Assembly (NCBI RefSeq): GCF_030730865.1
Contig: NZ_JAVALZ010000004.1
Location: 62,001-126,000 of the forward strand
Length of the DNA: 64,000 bases
Reading direction: 5' to 3'
From: Uliginosibacterium sp. 31-16
Lineage (GTDB): Bacteria; Pseudomonadota; Gammaproteobacteria; Burkholderiales; Rhodocyclaceae
Shown here: positions 1 to 8,873 of the stretch, piece by piece
Numbering within the stretch: the first letter of the stretch is position 1
How the letters are laid out: each line of letters starts with the position of its first letter
Made by a program: the position numbers and the translations under genes
The notes under the pieces: model-generated
Told to the model about the DNA's origin: nothing
Databases searched by the model: none
Seen by the model: only the letters and a program-made list of their open reading frames with translations

Positions 1-1133
1 ACCTCGTTGACGACCGACACTGCTTTGAAGCGCCCATACGTGTAATGCGCCGCACACGCGCCTTCCGAGGACACCATGCAAGCGCCAATCGGATGATCCG
101 GCGTGCAGGCGGTGCCGAAAACCTTGCAGTCGCGCGGGTGCTTGTGGCCGCGCAGGATGGCCGCGCACTCGCAGGCCTTGGGGTCCGGCACCTGGCGGTA
201 GGCGATGGCGTAGCGCTGCTCGGCGTCGAACCTGGCGAAGGCAGGTTTGATCTGCAGGGCGCTGGCCGGCACTTCGCCGAGCCCGCGCCAGTCGAACATC
301 TCGCGCAGCTCGAAGACCTCGGCCACCAGCGCCTGCGCCTTGCGGTTGCCCTCGCGCGTCACGGCGCGAGTGAACTGGTTCTCGACCACTGCGCGGCCTG
401 CGTTGATCTGGCGCACCAGCATCAGGATCGACTGCATCACGTCCAGCGGCTCGAAGCCGGAGATGACCACTGGTTTCTGGTAACGCGCAGCGAAACCCTC
501 GTAGGGAGCCGAGCCGATCACCGTGCTGACATGTGCCGGGCCGACGAAGCCATCCAGCGCCACGTGCGCCGGGTCGCCCTCGGACTCCATGATGTGCACC
601 ATCGCCGCCGGGGTCAGCACGTGATTACAGAACACGGAAAAATTCTTCAGCTCAAGCGCGGCGGCCTGCTTGAGGATCGCGGCCGTCATCGGCGTGGTGG
701 TCTCGAAACCGATGGCGAAGAACACCACCTCGCGCGCCGGATTTTCGCCGGCGATGCGCAGCGCGTCGTCGCAGGAATACACCATGCGCACATCTGCCCC
801 GGCCGCCTTGGCACGCAGCAGCGACACACCGCCAGAGGCCGGCACGCGCAGCGTATCGGCGTAGGTGCACAGGATCACGCCGCGCTCGCGGGCCAAGTCG
901 ATGGCGCTGTCGATGCGCCCGATCGGCAGCACGCACACCGGGCAGCCGGGGCCATGGATCATCTGCACGGCAGGCGGCAAGAGATCGAGCAGGCCGTAAC
1001 GCGAGATCGCATGGGTATGCCCGCCGCAGAACTCCATCAGGCGGTAACTGCGCCCCGGTTGGACTTCGGCAGCGATCTGGACAGCCAAGCTGCGGGCGAC
1101 TTCGCCGTCGCGGAATTCGTCGATGTATTTCAT
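1..1133 (-). CDS. hypD: HypD, [NiFe]-hydrogenase Fe(CN)2CO assembly protein (3' end outside window)
   Basis: HypD is the iron-sulfur scaffold that, with HypC, holds the iron while cyanide and CO ligands are built for the [NiFe]-hydrogenase active site in the cytoplasm. The translation from the ATG at 1133 starts MKYIDEFRDGEVA. It shows the CGGHTH motif near residue 37, the GPGCPVCVLP motif near residue 65, and toward the end the cysteine-rich 4Fe-4S region (CECAAILRG, CKVFGTACTP, ACMVSSEGACAA). About 377 codons are visible, close to a full HypD, and no stop is reached before the window edge. The start lies 2 bases after the hypC stop, so the two are translationally coupled. hypE and hydrogenase structural genes may lie further left but cannot be seen. 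Confidence 0.96.
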   Translation of the reverse strand, partial: MKYIDEFRDGEVARSLAVQIAAEVQPGRSYRLMEFCGGHTHAISRYGLLDLLPPAVQMIHGPGCPVCVLPIGRIDSAIDLARERGVILCTYADTLRVPASGGVSLLRAKAAGADVRMVYSCDDALRIAGENPAREVVFFAIGFETTTPMTAAILKQAAALELKNFSVFCNHVLTPAAMVHIMESEGDPAHVALDGFVGPAHVSTVIGSAPYEGFAARYQKPVVISGFEPLDVMQSILMLVRQINAGRAVVENQFTRAVTREGNRKAQALVAEVFELREMFDWRGLGEVPASALQIKPAFARFDAEQRYAIAYRQVPDPKACECAAILRGHKHPRDCKVFGTACTPDHPIGACMVSSEGACAAHYTYGRFKAVSVVNE

Positions 1134-1135
1134 GT

Positions 1136-1390
1136 TCAAGCCAGCGGCGGGGTGAGTGGCAACTCATCGCCATGCGTGGCCTTCATCGCCGCGAAGGTCA
1201 CCAGCGTCTGCGCGGCCTCCTCGGGGTCGAGCTTGCCAATGGCAAAGCCGACGTGAACGATCACGTAATCGCCGACCTGCACGCCTTCAACCAGCGACAG
1301 GGAAATTTCTTTCTGCACGCCCGAGAGTTCGATGCGCGCGCGCTCGTCACCGAAGATCTCGATGACCCGCGCCGGAATCGCCAGACACAT
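1136..1390 (-). CDS. hypC: HypC, hydrogenase assembly chaperone
   Basis: HypC is a small chaperone that shuttles the Fe(CN)2CO unit with HypD to the hydrogenase large-subunit precursor. The start is set at the ATG at 1390 because the family begins MCLAIPA and Cys2 is the essential iron ligand; an upstream in-frame ATG at 1462 would add a basic, non-conserved leader. The protein is 84 aa, the usual size, with the conserved VHVGFAIGKLD segment in the second half. It ends 2 bases before hypD, and its first 44 bases are overlapped by the 3' end of the small membrane-protein gene upstream, so the whole block is almost certainly one transcript. Confidence 0.96.
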   Translation of the reverse strand: MCLAIPARVIEIFGDERARIELSGVQKEISLSLVEGVQVGDYVIVHVGFAIGKLDPEEAAQTLVTFAAMKATHGDELPLTPPLA

Positions 1391-1748
1391 CATCCACCTC
1401 ACTCGAAATCGTTTTCCCCGTCGGCGCCGGCGTATCTGCAGCCTTGCCACCCAAGCTCTCAACCGTTCGCCAGAGGCCCATCACCAGGCTCCAGACCCCA
1501 CCACCAAGCATGAATATCAGCGCTCCGGCGGAGTCAATATGATCCTGTACCGTACACCGCTGGCGCCAGCCATGCCAGCAATTCAGCGACGCGGTCCAGC
1601 CATCTTCGTCGATATCGCCCAGCCACAGCACCAGCAAGGCCAGAAACAGCAATCCCCCGACAAGATACGGAAGCGCATCCCGGACAAAAGTCATCGGGCG
1701 ACGTACGCGTCTCGTAGTGCCGGATCGAAATTTTTTCTTCTTCGCCAT
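1347..1748 (-). CDS. small membrane protein embedded in the hyp operon
   Basis: This 133-aa reading frame lies between hypF and hypC on the same strand. I do not recognise the family. The chosen ATG at 1748 gives a very basic start (MAKKKKFRSGTTRRVRRP), then a clear membrane segment around residues 27-44 (YLVGGLLFLALLVLWLG), a polar loop with two cysteines, a second hydrophobic stretch around residues 74-92 (ALIFMLGGGVWSLVMGLW) and a polar acidic tail. Two membrane passes are likely. It overlaps the start of hypC by 44 bases, which suggests it is translated as part of the operon. Longer in-frame starts up to 1958 would run antisense-like through the end of hypF and look spurious. Confidence 0.65.
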   Translation of the reverse strand: MAKKKKFRSGTTRRVRRPMTFVRDALPYLVGGLLFLALLVLWLGDIDEDGWTASLNCWHGWRQRCTVQDHIDSAGALIFMLGGGVWSLVMGLWRTVESLGGKAADTPAPTGKTISSEVDDVSGDSGAGHRDLR

Positions 1749-1812
1749 CGAATTCCATTTTCGTGAACACTGCCTGGAGAGCCGCGCCCAGCCTTGCTCT
1801 ACAGCCATCCAT

Positions 1813-4302
1813 CTACGCAGGCACCAGCAAGCGCCGCTGAGCCACCCACGCCTGCCCCAGCGCCAGCCCACCGTCGCCGGGTGGCGCGGCATGCGCCTCC
1901 AGCATGCGCAAACCCCGCTGCGTGAACTCGCGCCGCAGGCCTTGCGCCAGTATCGCATTCAGGAAGCAGCCGCCCGCACAAGCCACCACCCGGATTCCGC
2001 TGGATTCTGCCGCCTGCGTCACCCAATCGACCACTGCCTGGATCAAGCCGGCGTGAAACAGCGCCGCACCGCGCCCGGCATCGGGTTCATCCAGCAGCGC
2101 CTGAAGAAGCGGGGCGAGATCCAGAACAAGGCCACTAGCCCGTGCCTCGATACACGCCTGCGGCGCACTCGGCATGAACGGCTGTGGGTGATGCGAGTTG
2201 ATGTAGCGCTCCGCTAACCCTTCCAGCCGCATCGCTGCCTGCCCTTCAAAACTCATGCGGGCCTGCACGCCCAGCAAGCCCGCAGCGGCATCGAACCAGC
2301 GACCGAGGCTGGTGGTCTGCGCCACACCCCGCGCCAGCATTTGCGCCACCAGCGCCGCCCCCGGCTCGGCCGCGAAGCGCGTGGCGATTTCGTCGTGCCG
2401 CCCCAGCAAAGCCAGCGCTGCCGCGCCGATGCGCCAGGGCTCACGCGCAGCACGGTCACCACCGGGCAGGCCGATCGGGCGCAGATGGCCGAAGCGCTCA
2501 AAGCTGGCACCCTCGACGCGCAGCAACTCGCCCCCCCAGGCTGCGCCATCCGTGCCCATGCCCACGCCATCGAGCGCAAGGCCCAGCACCGGCTCGTCGA
2601 TGCAATGCTCGGCGAGCACCGCCGCGATGTGGGCGTGATGATGCTGCACACCAATCGCCGGTACTTGCCAACGCTCGGCAAGGCGCAAGGCGAGCTGGGT
2701 GCTGAAGAAATCCGGATGCAGATCGTGCGCGACCGCTTGTGGCTGCACATTCAACAAGCCTTGCAGATGCTCGACCGCTGCTTCGAGCGCACGGCAATTG
2801 GCGACGCGGTCCAGATCGCCGATGTGCTGTGAGAGGAAGGCTTCGTTACCACGCGTGAAGCACAAGGTGTTCTTGTAGAAGCCACCGAGGGCGAGGACGT
2901 CTTTGGAGCGCGACAAGCCCAACCCCTCCCTACCCCTCCCCTTAACAAGGGAGGGCAATCGAGTCGTCCCCTGTGCGAGCTCCCCCCTGTCAAGGGGGGC
3001 CGGGGGGGTTAAGGTTTGTTCGCAGCACACCAGCGGAGTTGCCGTCGGCGTAAAGCCACGCGCACGCCGGATGAACTGCTTGCCACCGTCCGGCGTGCAG
3101 CGCAGCACACTGTCGTCAGTCCGGATCAGGATGTCGCGATCATGCCAGAGGAAAGCATCGGCGATGTCGGCCAGTGTGCGTAGCGCCTCTTCGTTGTTGG
3201 CCACCAGCGGCTCGCCGTGCGGGTTGGCGCTGGTCATCACCAGGGCCAGCGGCTGCGCTGCATTCAGCCAGGCGATGCCTGAAGAACGGCCAGCAGCCTC
3301 GTTGTACAGCAGGTAGTGGAGCGGCGTGTAGGGCAGCATCACGCCCAGCCAGGCGAGATCCGGCGCCACATCGGGCAAAGCCGCATCCGTGCCCGGCAGC
3401 TTCTGCAGCAGCACGATGGGCCGCGCGCGGCTTTCAAGCTCCGCCGCTTCGGCAAGGCTGACTTCGACCAGCCCGGCGAGCGAAGCGAGATTCGCCACCA
3501 TGATCGCCAGTGGCTTTTCCTCGCGATCCTTGCGTCGGCGCAGCTCGGCCACCGCAGCCGCGTTGCGCGCATCGCAAGCCAGATGGAAACCGCCCAGGCC
3601 TTTCAGGGCGACGATTTCGCCGCGCCGGAGGCGGACCAGCGTTTCGGCAATCGGGTCGCCGGCAATTGCTTGCCCACTCGCGTCGAGAAGCCTCAGCTGC
3701 GGCCCGCACACCGGGCAGGCATTCGGCTCGGCGTGGAAGCGGCGATTGAGCGGGTCTGCGTATTCGGCGAGACAAGCCGGGCATTGCGTAAAGCCGGCCA
3801 TGCTGGTGTGGGCGCGGTCGTAAGGCAGACGCGCCGCGATGGTGTAGCGCGGGCCGCAGTCGGTGCAGTTGGTGAAGGCGTAGCGGTAGCGGCGATTCGT
3901 CGGATCGAAGAGTTCAGCCAGACAGGCCGGGCACACGCACAGATCCGGGCCGATTACCGCGCGGCTGGCACCTCCCGCCGCGCTGGCGAAAATCTCGAAG
4001 CCTGCTGCGTCCGGCTCCAGCGCGATGCTTTCCTGCTCGATGGCATCGATGCGTGCGGCTGCGGGGGCTTCGCTGCGCAGACGGGCACAGAAACTGCTCA
4101 GCAGGCTTTCGTCGCCCTGCACTTCCAGGGTCACGCCACCCGCGTCGTTGCGCACCCAGCCGACCAATCCGAGCGCATGTGCCAGCCGATGCACAAAGGG
4201 CCGGAAACCGACCCCCTGTACGATGCCCCGGAGACGCAGGCGCAGCCTTGCTCTCAAGGCAACATGCCTGAAGAAGCCCGCTGGACGCCACTCTCCAGCC
4301 AC
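1813..4302 (-). CDS. hypF: HypF, carbamoyltransferase for hydrogenase cyanide ligand synthesis
   Basis: HypF uses carbamoyl phosphate and ATP to carbamoylate HypE, the precursor of the active-site cyanide ligands. Domains in order: an N-terminal acylphosphatase-like domain ([16 protein letters not shown]), paired zinc-finger motifs ([18 protein letters not shown] and [18 protein letters not shown]), a YrdC-like domain, and a Kae1-like domain with the HHAH motif. The length of 829 aa exceeds the usual 750-790 because about 32 residues encoded by a palindromic repeat (2918-3013) sit between the YrdC and Kae1 domains. The ATG at 4302 overlaps the end of hypB by 49 bases. A TTG at 4257 overlapping the hypB TGA (TTGA) is an attractive alternative, placing the start directly before the acylphosphatase domain. 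Confidence 0.95.
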   Translation of the reverse strand: MAGEWRPAGFFRHVALRARLRLRLRGIVQGVGFRPFVHRLAHALGLVGWVRNDAGGVTLEVQGDESLLSSFCARLRSEAPAAARIDAIEQESIALEPDAAGFEIFASAAGGASRAVIGPDLCVCPACLAELFDPTNRRYRYAFTNCTDCGPRYTIAARLPYDRAHTSMAGFTQCPACLAEYADPLNRRFHAEPNACPVCGPQLRLLDASGQAIAGDPIAETLVRLRRGEIVALKGLGGFHLACDARNAAAVAELRRRKDREEKPLAIMVANLASLAGLVEVSLAEAAELESRARPIVLLQKLPGTDAALPDVAPDLAWLGVMLPYTPLHYLLYNEAAGRSSGIAWLNAAQPLALVMTSANPHGEPLVANNEEALRTLADIADAFLWHDRDILIRTDDSVLRCTPDGGKQFIRRARGFTPTATPLVCCEQTLTPPAPLDRGELAQGTTRLPSLVKGRGREGLGLSRSKDVLALGGFYKNTLCFTRGNEAFLSQHIGDLDRVANCRALEAAVEHLQGLLNVQPQAVAHDLHPDFFSTQLALRLAERWQVPAIGVQHHHAHIAAVLAEHCIDEPVLGLALDGVGMGTDGAAWGGELLRVEGASFERFGHLRPIGLPGGDRAAREPWRIGAAALALLGRHDEIATRFAAEPGAALVAQMLARGVAQTTSLGRWFDAAAGLLGVQARMSFEGQAAMRLEGLAERYINSHHPQPFMPSAPQACIEARASGLVLDLAPLLQALLDEPDAGRGAALFHAGLIQAVVDWVTQAAESSGIRVVACAGGCFLNAILAQGLRREFTQRGLRMLEAHAAPPGDGGLALGQAWVAQRRLLVPA
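2918..3013. repeat. palindromic repeat inserted in frame in hypF
   Basis: A 96-bp C/G-run element with two imperfect hairpins. One is built from CCCCTCCCCTT and AAGGGAGGG, the other from CCCCCCT and AAGGGGGG. It is bounded by CCCAACCCC on one side and GGGGGGGTTAA on the other. It matches the general style of C-run/G-run palindromes found between genes in many proteobacteria. Its length is exactly 32 codons, it contains no stop in the hypF frame, and it lies between two HypF domains. The boundaries are judged by eye. Confidence 0.75.
4232..4294. repeat. diverged 63-bp repeat copy at the hypB/hypF junction
   Basis: This stretch shares CAGCCTTGCTCTC and the right end ACGC..CTCT with the repeat at 17425-17487, and it has the same total length of 63 bp, although indels lower overall identity. 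It covers the last residues of HypB (QRASSGMLP, beyond the conserved W-L end of the family) and the first residues of the long HypF start. Membership is less certain than for the other copies. Confidence 0.5.
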
Positions 4303-5111
4303 GCCTGCCAGGCAGCACAGCCCGCGCCGGTTTTCGAGGAGAGCTGGATCACCGGCAGATCGGGGCGCACCTGGCGCGCGTAGCGGATCGCGGCCGCCAC
4401 ATCGAAATCAAGGTGCGGCAAGAGATCAATCTTGCTGATCAGCAGCAGATCGGCGGCACGGAACATGTCCGGATACTTCAGCGGCTTGTCCTCGCCTTCG
4501 GTCACCGAAAGGATCACCACCTTGTGCGCTTCGCCCAGATCGAAGGCCGCCGGGCAAACGAGGTTACCGACGTTCTCGATCAGCAGCAGGCCGTTCTGCG
4601 GCATCTGCGCTTGCGTAGCCAGTTGCTCGGCGGCCTGCGCCACCATGTGCGCGTCCAGATGGCAGCCTTTGCCGGTGTTGATCTGCACGGCGGGCGCGCC
4701 GGTGGCGCGGATGCGCTCGGCATCGTTGGCAGTTTGTTGGTCACCCTCGATCACCGCCAGCGGCGTGCGTGCCGCCCAGCGCTGGATGGTATCGACCAGC
4801 AGGGTGGTCTTGCCCGAGCCGGGGCTGGACACGAAATTCAGCACGAAGAGACCGCGCGCGGCGAATTGCGCACGATTGGCTGCAGCCTGCGCATCGTTGC
4901 CGGAAAGGATGTCCTGCTCGATGCGCAGCACGCGCTCGGCCGTCATCTCCGGCGCATGGTTGGCGTCCAGCGGTGCATGGCTGTGGCCGCCCATCGGGCG
5001 AAAGGTGCCAGCCTTGGGTGCGGCCGCGTCCTTGCGCTGGCGCGGCGCGTAGCGCAGGTCATGTCCGTCAATGCTGGCGTCGCCGCCGCCACAACCACAG
5101 GTCACACACAT
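4254..5111 (-). CDS. hypB: HypB, nickel-inserting GTPase for hydrogenase maturation
   Basis: HypB is a GTPase that works with HypA to deliver nickel to the hydrogenase large subunit. The start is the ATG at 5111 because the protein then begins [10 protein letters not shown], the conserved N-terminal high-affinity nickel motif (Cys2, Cys5, Cys7). A modest histidine-bearing stretch ([14 protein letters not shown]) follows near residue 41. The P-loop SSPGSGKTT is at about residues 95-103, and the KGCHLDAHM metal site of the G domain is present. The length of 285 aa is normal. The C-terminal tail after AWLE seems to be supplied by a diverged repeat. The gene lies 92 bases downstream of hypA and overlaps hypF. 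Confidence 0.97.
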   Translation of the reverse strand: MCVTCGCGGGDASIDGHDLRYAPRQRKDAAAPKAGTFRPMGGHSHAPLDANHAPEMTAERVLRIEQDILSGNDAQAAANRAQFAARGLFVLNFVSSPGSGKTTLLVDTIQRWAARTPLAVIEGDQQTANDAERIRATGAPAVQINTGKGCHLDAHMVAQAAEQLATQAQMPQNGLLLIENVGNLVCPAAFDLGEAHKVVILSVTEGEDKPLKYPDMFRAADLLLISKIDLLPHLDFDVAAAIRYARQVRPDLPVIQLSSKTGAGCAAWQAWLESGVQRASSGMLP

Positions 5112-5203
5112 TGTTCTGCTCCGTCCCGAGGCACTGACAAAATGATTCTGGCCTTGTTGCACCGCCCTGCCAGAGCCGTTTCACTTCATTTTGTCAGCGT
5201 CTC

Positions 5204-5545
5204 TCATTCAATAGAGATGTCGACCACCTGCATCTGGTCGCCATCGGTAATCTTCAGCTGATAGCCACCACAAGCCGGGCACGGCTCGCCGACTTGCGCC
5301 AGCGCCACCTCGGCCTGGCAGGTGCTGCACCAGGCCAGCCCCGGTGCGCGCGTCACCTCGATCTGCGCGCCCTCGGCCAGCGAATCGCGGCTGACCACCT
5401 CGCAACAATACTGCATGGTGTCCGGATCGACATGGGCCAGTGCACCAATTGACAGGCGGATGCGGGTCACCCGCTGCGCGCCGGCCTCGCGGGCCGTCTT
5501 TTCGACAATGCCGAGCGCACGCTCGGCCAGGGTCAATTCGTGCAT
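5204..5545 (-). CDS. hypA: HypA, hydrogenase nickel/zinc metallochaperone
   Basis: HypA is the nickel chaperone that partners HypB. The 113-aa protein begins MHELTLAERAL, where His2 and Glu3 belong to the conserved nickel-binding MHE motif. A structural zinc site is formed by Cys73, Cys76, Cys89 and Cys92 (WCSTC and CPACGG). It is the first gene of the leftward hyp operon, and its promoter must lie in the 290-bp divergent region shared with the hydN-fdhF operon. Confidence 0.96.
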   Translation of the reverse strand: MHELTLAERALGIVEKTAREAGAQRVTRIRLSIGALAHVDPDTMQYCCEVVSRDSLAEGAQIEVTRAPGLAWCSTCQAEVALAQVGEPCPACGGYQLKITDGDQMQVVDISIE

Positions 5546-5582
5546 GAACGCTTCCAGGCAATTTCCAGATCAAATCAAGGGT

Positions 5583-5602
5583 GGCACGGCCGGGACCGTG
5601 CC
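5583..5602. promoter_or_regulatory. perfect inverted repeat between divergent hypA and hydN
   Basis: The arms GGCACGG (5583-5589) and CCGTGCC (5596-5602) are exact reverse complements separated by 6 bases. The site lies 38 bases upstream of the hypA start in the hypA/hydN divergent region (5546-5835). No T-tract follows on either strand, so an operator or 5' leader hairpin fits better than a terminator. I found no convincing sigma-54 (-24/-12) promoter or canonical FNR site in this region. Confidence 0.45.
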
Positions 5603-5835
5603 GGATACGACCCACATCAACAAAGCCAGACTGCGCACAGCCCCGCTCGCACCGATTTGCCGGCTTTGCCACAAGCAGACAGACGCTATCGGAAAAAAGG
5701 GGACTGTCTGCGAAAACCTTGATCCTCGTCTAGAACCACGACGCAACTTGTGCGAAAGATCATGACTTGCAGAGGAAGGGGGCAGGCTTGCCACCCACCC
5801 GTACCGTCCACCAAACAAATGGTAGGAGACAATTG

Positions 5836-6381
5836 ATGAACCGGTTTGTTATTGCTGAAGCCAGCAAATGCATAGGTTGCCGCACCTGCGAGATTGCCTG
5901 CGCAGTCGCACACCCCGTTGGTTCCGGTGCGCAAGCACTGTCACCACAGACTTTTTCACCCCGCCTGACCGTCGTGCGCAGTGGCTCGGTCACTGCCCCG
6001 ATCCTGTGCCGCCATTGTGACGACGCCCCGTGCGCCCGGGCCTGCCCGAACAACGCCATCTCCCAGACGGGCGACAGCGTGCAGATCGACCAGTCGCGCT
6101 GCATCGGTTGCAAGACCTGTGTAGTCGCCTGCCCCTACGGCGCAATGACTGTGGTCAGCGTTCCGGCCCAGGCCCAGCCCGGCAGCTTCCTGACTTCGCT
6201 GCGCCCACGTGCCGAAGCCCGCAAGTGCGATCTGTGTGTCGGCCGTGCCGAAGGCCCGGCCTGCATCCCCGCCTGCCCGACCAAAGCGCTCCACCTGATT
6301 GATCAGGAAACGATGGCCGCAACCCTGCGCCGTCGCCAGGAACAGGCCGTGCAGAATCTTGCCGCCAGCGTCACGCTCTGA
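5836..6381 (+). CDS. hydN: HydN-like polyferredoxin, electron carrier for formate dehydrogenase H
   Basis: A 181-aa protein with four 4Fe-4S cluster motifs: Cys12/15/18 with Cys22 (CIGCRTCEIAC), CRHCDDAPCARAC, CIGCKTCVVAC and CDLCVGRAEGPACIPAC. It starts MNRFVIAEASKCIGC, as in enterobacterial HydN (175 aa). The ATG at 5836 follows GGAG at 5825 and is preferred over upstream in-frame starts. It probably passes electrons between the formate dehydrogenase encoded 31 bases downstream and a partner such as a hydrogenase. The family also includes other small electron-transfer subunits, so the exact partner is an inference. Confidence 0.9.
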   Translation: MNRFVIAEASKCIGCRTCEIACAVAHPVGSGAQALSPQTFSPRLTVVRSGSVTAPILCRHCDDAPCARACPNNAISQTGDSVQIDQSRCIGCKTCVVACPYGAMTVVSVPAQAQPGSFLTSLRPRAEARKCDLCVGRAEGPACIPACPTKALHLIDQETMAATLRRRQEQAVQNLAASVTL

Positions 6382-6412
6382 ATCGAAACTTCCGGAACAA
6401 GGACTCAGTGAA

Positions 6413-8563
6413 ATGAAAAAAGTCATCACGGTGTGCCCGTACTGTGGCTCGGGCTGCAAGATCAACCTGCTGGTCAAGGACAACAAGGTCGTCGGCGCCG
6501 AAGCCGCCAATGGCGTCACCAATCAGGGCGAGCTGTGCCTGAAGGGCTACTACGGCTGGGACTTCCTCAACGACACCAAGCTCCTCACCCCGCGCCTGAA
6601 GCGCCCGATGATCCGCCGCCAGAAGGGTGGCGAACTGGAAGCCGTGAGCTGGGACGAGGCCATCGAATTCGCCTCCTCGCGCCTGAAGGCCATCAAGGAA
6701 AAGTACGGCCCCGATTCGATCATGCTCACCGGCTCCTCGCGCGGCACCGGCAACGAATCGAACTATGTGGCGCAGAAATTCGCCCGCGCCGTGATCGGCA
6801 CCAACAACATCGACTGCTGCGCCCGCGTCTGCCACGGCCCCTCGGTGGCCGGCCTGATGCAAACGCTGGGCAACGGCGCGATGAGCAACTCCATCGTCGA
6901 GATTGAAGACACCAAGTGCATCCTCGTCTTCGGCTACAACGCCGCCGACTCGCACCCCATCGTTGCGCGCCGCCTGATCAAGGCGAAAGAAAAAGGCGCA
7001 AAGATCATCGTCTGTGACCCGCGCTACATAGAGACCGCGCGTCTGGCCGACCTGTTCCTGCCGCTCAAGAACGGCTCGAACATGGCCCTGGTGAACGCCT
7101 TCGCCAACGTGCTGATAAGCGAGAATCTCTACAAGCAGGATTTCGTCGCCCGGTACGCCGAAGGCTTCGAGGAGTACAAGGCCATGGTCGCCAAGTACAC
7201 CCCGGAATACACCGCCGAGATCACCGGTCTGGACCCGCAACTCGTGCGCGACGCTATCCGCATGTACGCCGCAGCACCGTCTGCCACCATCCTGTGGGGC
7301 ATGGGCGTCACCCAGTGGGGTCAGGCGGTGGATGTGGTCAAGGGCCTCTCCAGCCTCGCCACCATCACCGGCAACCTGGCTCGCCCGAACGTGGGCGTCG
7401 GCCCGGTGCGCGGCCAGAACAACGTGCAGGGCGCCTGCGACATGGGCGCACTGCCCAACACCCTGCCCGGTTATTACTACGTCACCGACGCCGCTGCGCG
7501 CGAGAAATTCGCCAAGGCCTGGGGCGTGCCGAGCATTCCCGCCGAGAAGGGCTACGGCCTCACCGACGTGCCGCACAAGATTGCCGAAGGCAAGCTCAAG
7601 GCCAACTACATCTTCGGTGAAGACCCCCTGCAGACCGAGCCGGATCTGGGCATGGTGCGCCGTGAGTTCGAAAAGCTCGAACTCATCATCGTGCAGGACA
7701 TCTTCATGACCAAGACCGCGATGATCGCCGACGTGATCTTCCCGGCCACCTCCTGGGGCGAGCACGAAAACGTGTTTTCGAGCGCCGACCGCGGCTTCCA
7801 GCGCTGCTACAAGGCCATCGACCCGCCCGCCGACTTCGACGTGAAGGACGACTGGGAAATCCACTCCATGATGGCCCGCGCCATGGGCTATCCGATGCAG
7901 TACAACAACGCGCAGGAAATCTGGGACGAGCTGCGCGGCCTGTGCGATCTCTACACCGGCGCGACCTGGGACAAGATGGCCGATCTCGGCTACGTGCAAT
8001 GGCCCTGCCCGACCGAAGACCACCCCGGCACGCCCTGGCTATACGAAGGCAACAAGTTCGACACCCCGTCGGGCAAGGCCCAGCTCTTCGCCGCCGAATG
8101 GCGTGCGCCGCTGGAGAAGGTCGACGCGGACTACCCGCTGGGCCTGTGCACCGTGCGTGAAGTCGGCCACTACTCCTGCCGCTCCATGACCGGCAACTGC
8201 TCCGCGCTGCAGACCCTGGCGGACGAACCCGGCTTCGTACAGATCCACCCGGAAGACGCCAAGACCTACGGCGTCAAGGATCAGGCGCTGGTGTGGGTCT
8301 CCTCGCGCCGCGGCAAGGTCATCACCCGCGCCAACTTGAACGACCGCGTTAACAAGGGGGCGGTCTACATGACCTACCAGTGGTGGATCGGCGCCTGCAA
8401 CGAGCTGACCGTGGATCATCTGGACCCCGTTTCCAAGACGCCGGAATACAAGTTCAGCGCCGTGAAGGTCGAAGCCATCGCCGATCAGAAATGGGCCGAA
8501 ACCCATGTGCAGAACGAATACGGCAAGATGAAGGCCGACATGCGCAAGGCGGCGCAGGCCTGA
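6413..8563 (+). CDS. fdhF: formate dehydrogenase H (molybdopterin, cysteine form)
   Basis: This 716-aa molybdopterin oxidoreductase oxidises formate to CO2. Residues 8-42 carry the 4Fe-4S ligands (CPYCGSGC and LCLKG). The active-site segment is NIDCCARVCHGPSVAG. Residue 140 is cysteine (TGC codon at 6830), where E. coli FdhF has selenocysteine at the same number. The molybdopterin-binding C-terminal domain follows (SCRSMTGNCSALQ onward). The start at 6413 gives the conserved MKKVITVCPYCGSGC; the longer frame overlaps hydN. No twin-arginine signal is seen, so it is cytoplasmic. Its neighbours hydN, fdhD and the hyp genes fit a soluble formate-linked or formate-hydrogenlyase-type role. Confidence 0.94.
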   Translation: MKKVITVCPYCGSGCKINLLVKDNKVVGAEAANGVTNQGELCLKGYYGWDFLNDTKLLTPRLKRPMIRRQKGGELEAVSWDEAIEFASSRLKAIKEKYGPDSIMLTGSSRGTGNESNYVAQKFARAVIGTNNIDCCARVCHGPSVAGLMQTLGNGAMSNSIVEIEDTKCILVFGYNAADSHPIVARRLIKAKEKGAKIIVCDPRYIETARLADLFLPLKNGSNMALVNAFANVLISENLYKQDFVARYAEGFEEYKAMVAKYTPEYTAEITGLDPQLVRDAIRMYAAAPSATILWGMGVTQWGQAVDVVKGLSSLATITGNLARPNVGVGPVRGQNNVQGACDMGALPNTLPGYYYVTDAAAREKFAKAWGVPSIPAEKGYGLTDVPHKIAEGKLKANYIFGEDPLQTEPDLGMVRREFEKLELIIVQDIFMTKTAMIADVIFPATSWGEHENVFSSADRGFQRCYKAIDPPADFDVKDDWEIHSMMARAMGYPMQYNNAQEIWDELRGLCDLYTGATWDKMADLGYVQWPCPTEDHPGTPWLYEGNKFDTPSGKAQLFAAEWRAPLEKVDADYPLGLCTVREVGHYSCRSMTGNCSALQTLADEPGFVQIHPEDAKTYGVKDQALVWVSSRRGKVITRANLNDRVNKGAVYMTYQWWIGACNELTVDHLDPVSKTPEYKFSAVKVEAIADQKWAETHVQNEYGKMKADMRKAAQA

Positions 8564-8585
8564 GGCCCACGCTGATGCAACCATG

Positions 8586-8615
8586 AAAAACGCCGGCTCT
8601 TGGGCCGGCGTTTTT
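8586..8615 (+). terminator. rho-independent terminator after fdhF
   Basis: AAAAACGCCGGC (8586-8597) pairs perfectly with GCCGGCGTTTTT (8604-8615) around the loop TCTTGG. The T-run makes a strong intrinsic terminator for the hydN-fdhF transcript, so the AT-rich genes and fdhD downstream need their own promoter. Confidence 0.93.
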
Positions 8616-8688
8616 GTATCTCGGGTGATGCCAATTGCGTACAATCATCCAAAAGCAGGAATTCATGGTAAGCGCCGACAGCGGGCAT

Positions 8689-8796
8689 TCGTAGGGTGCC
8701 GCAGGGAACAATTTGCGAAGCGAATTGCGCCGGACTCGGTGGCACCCGGCGGTCATTCATACGGCGCAATTCGTTTCACTCATTGACGCCCTACGA
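8689..8796. repeat. 108-bp palindromic element (MITE/REP-like)
   Basis: The ends TCGTAGGG (8689-8696) and CCCTACGA (8789-8796) are perfect inverted repeats. Inside them, CGAATTGCGCC near 8720 and GGCGCAATTCG near 8763 form a second inverted pair. The overall design resembles short non-autonomous palindromic elements of proteobacteria. It accounts for most of the 310-bp gap between fdhF and the next gene and lies just upstream of the AT-rich pair. Confidence 0.8.
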
Positions 8797-8873
8797 GTCG
8801 CGCCAGATTATTCAGAGTACGCCGTACGCGGTAAGCTCAAACGTTATATAACCACCAATAAAGGAGTGTCGTC

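Noticed and set aside
5546-5835. Sigma-54 promoter for the hydN-fdhF or hypA operons
   Set aside because: I looked for the GG-N10-GC spacing on both strands. Candidates such as TGGCACGG or TTGCA did not pair at the right distance.
6371-8023. A 550-codon frame antisense to fdhF
   Set aside because: It lies opposite a conserved formate dehydrogenase with all cofactor motifs; its product is a His/Val/Gly-rich shadow translation.
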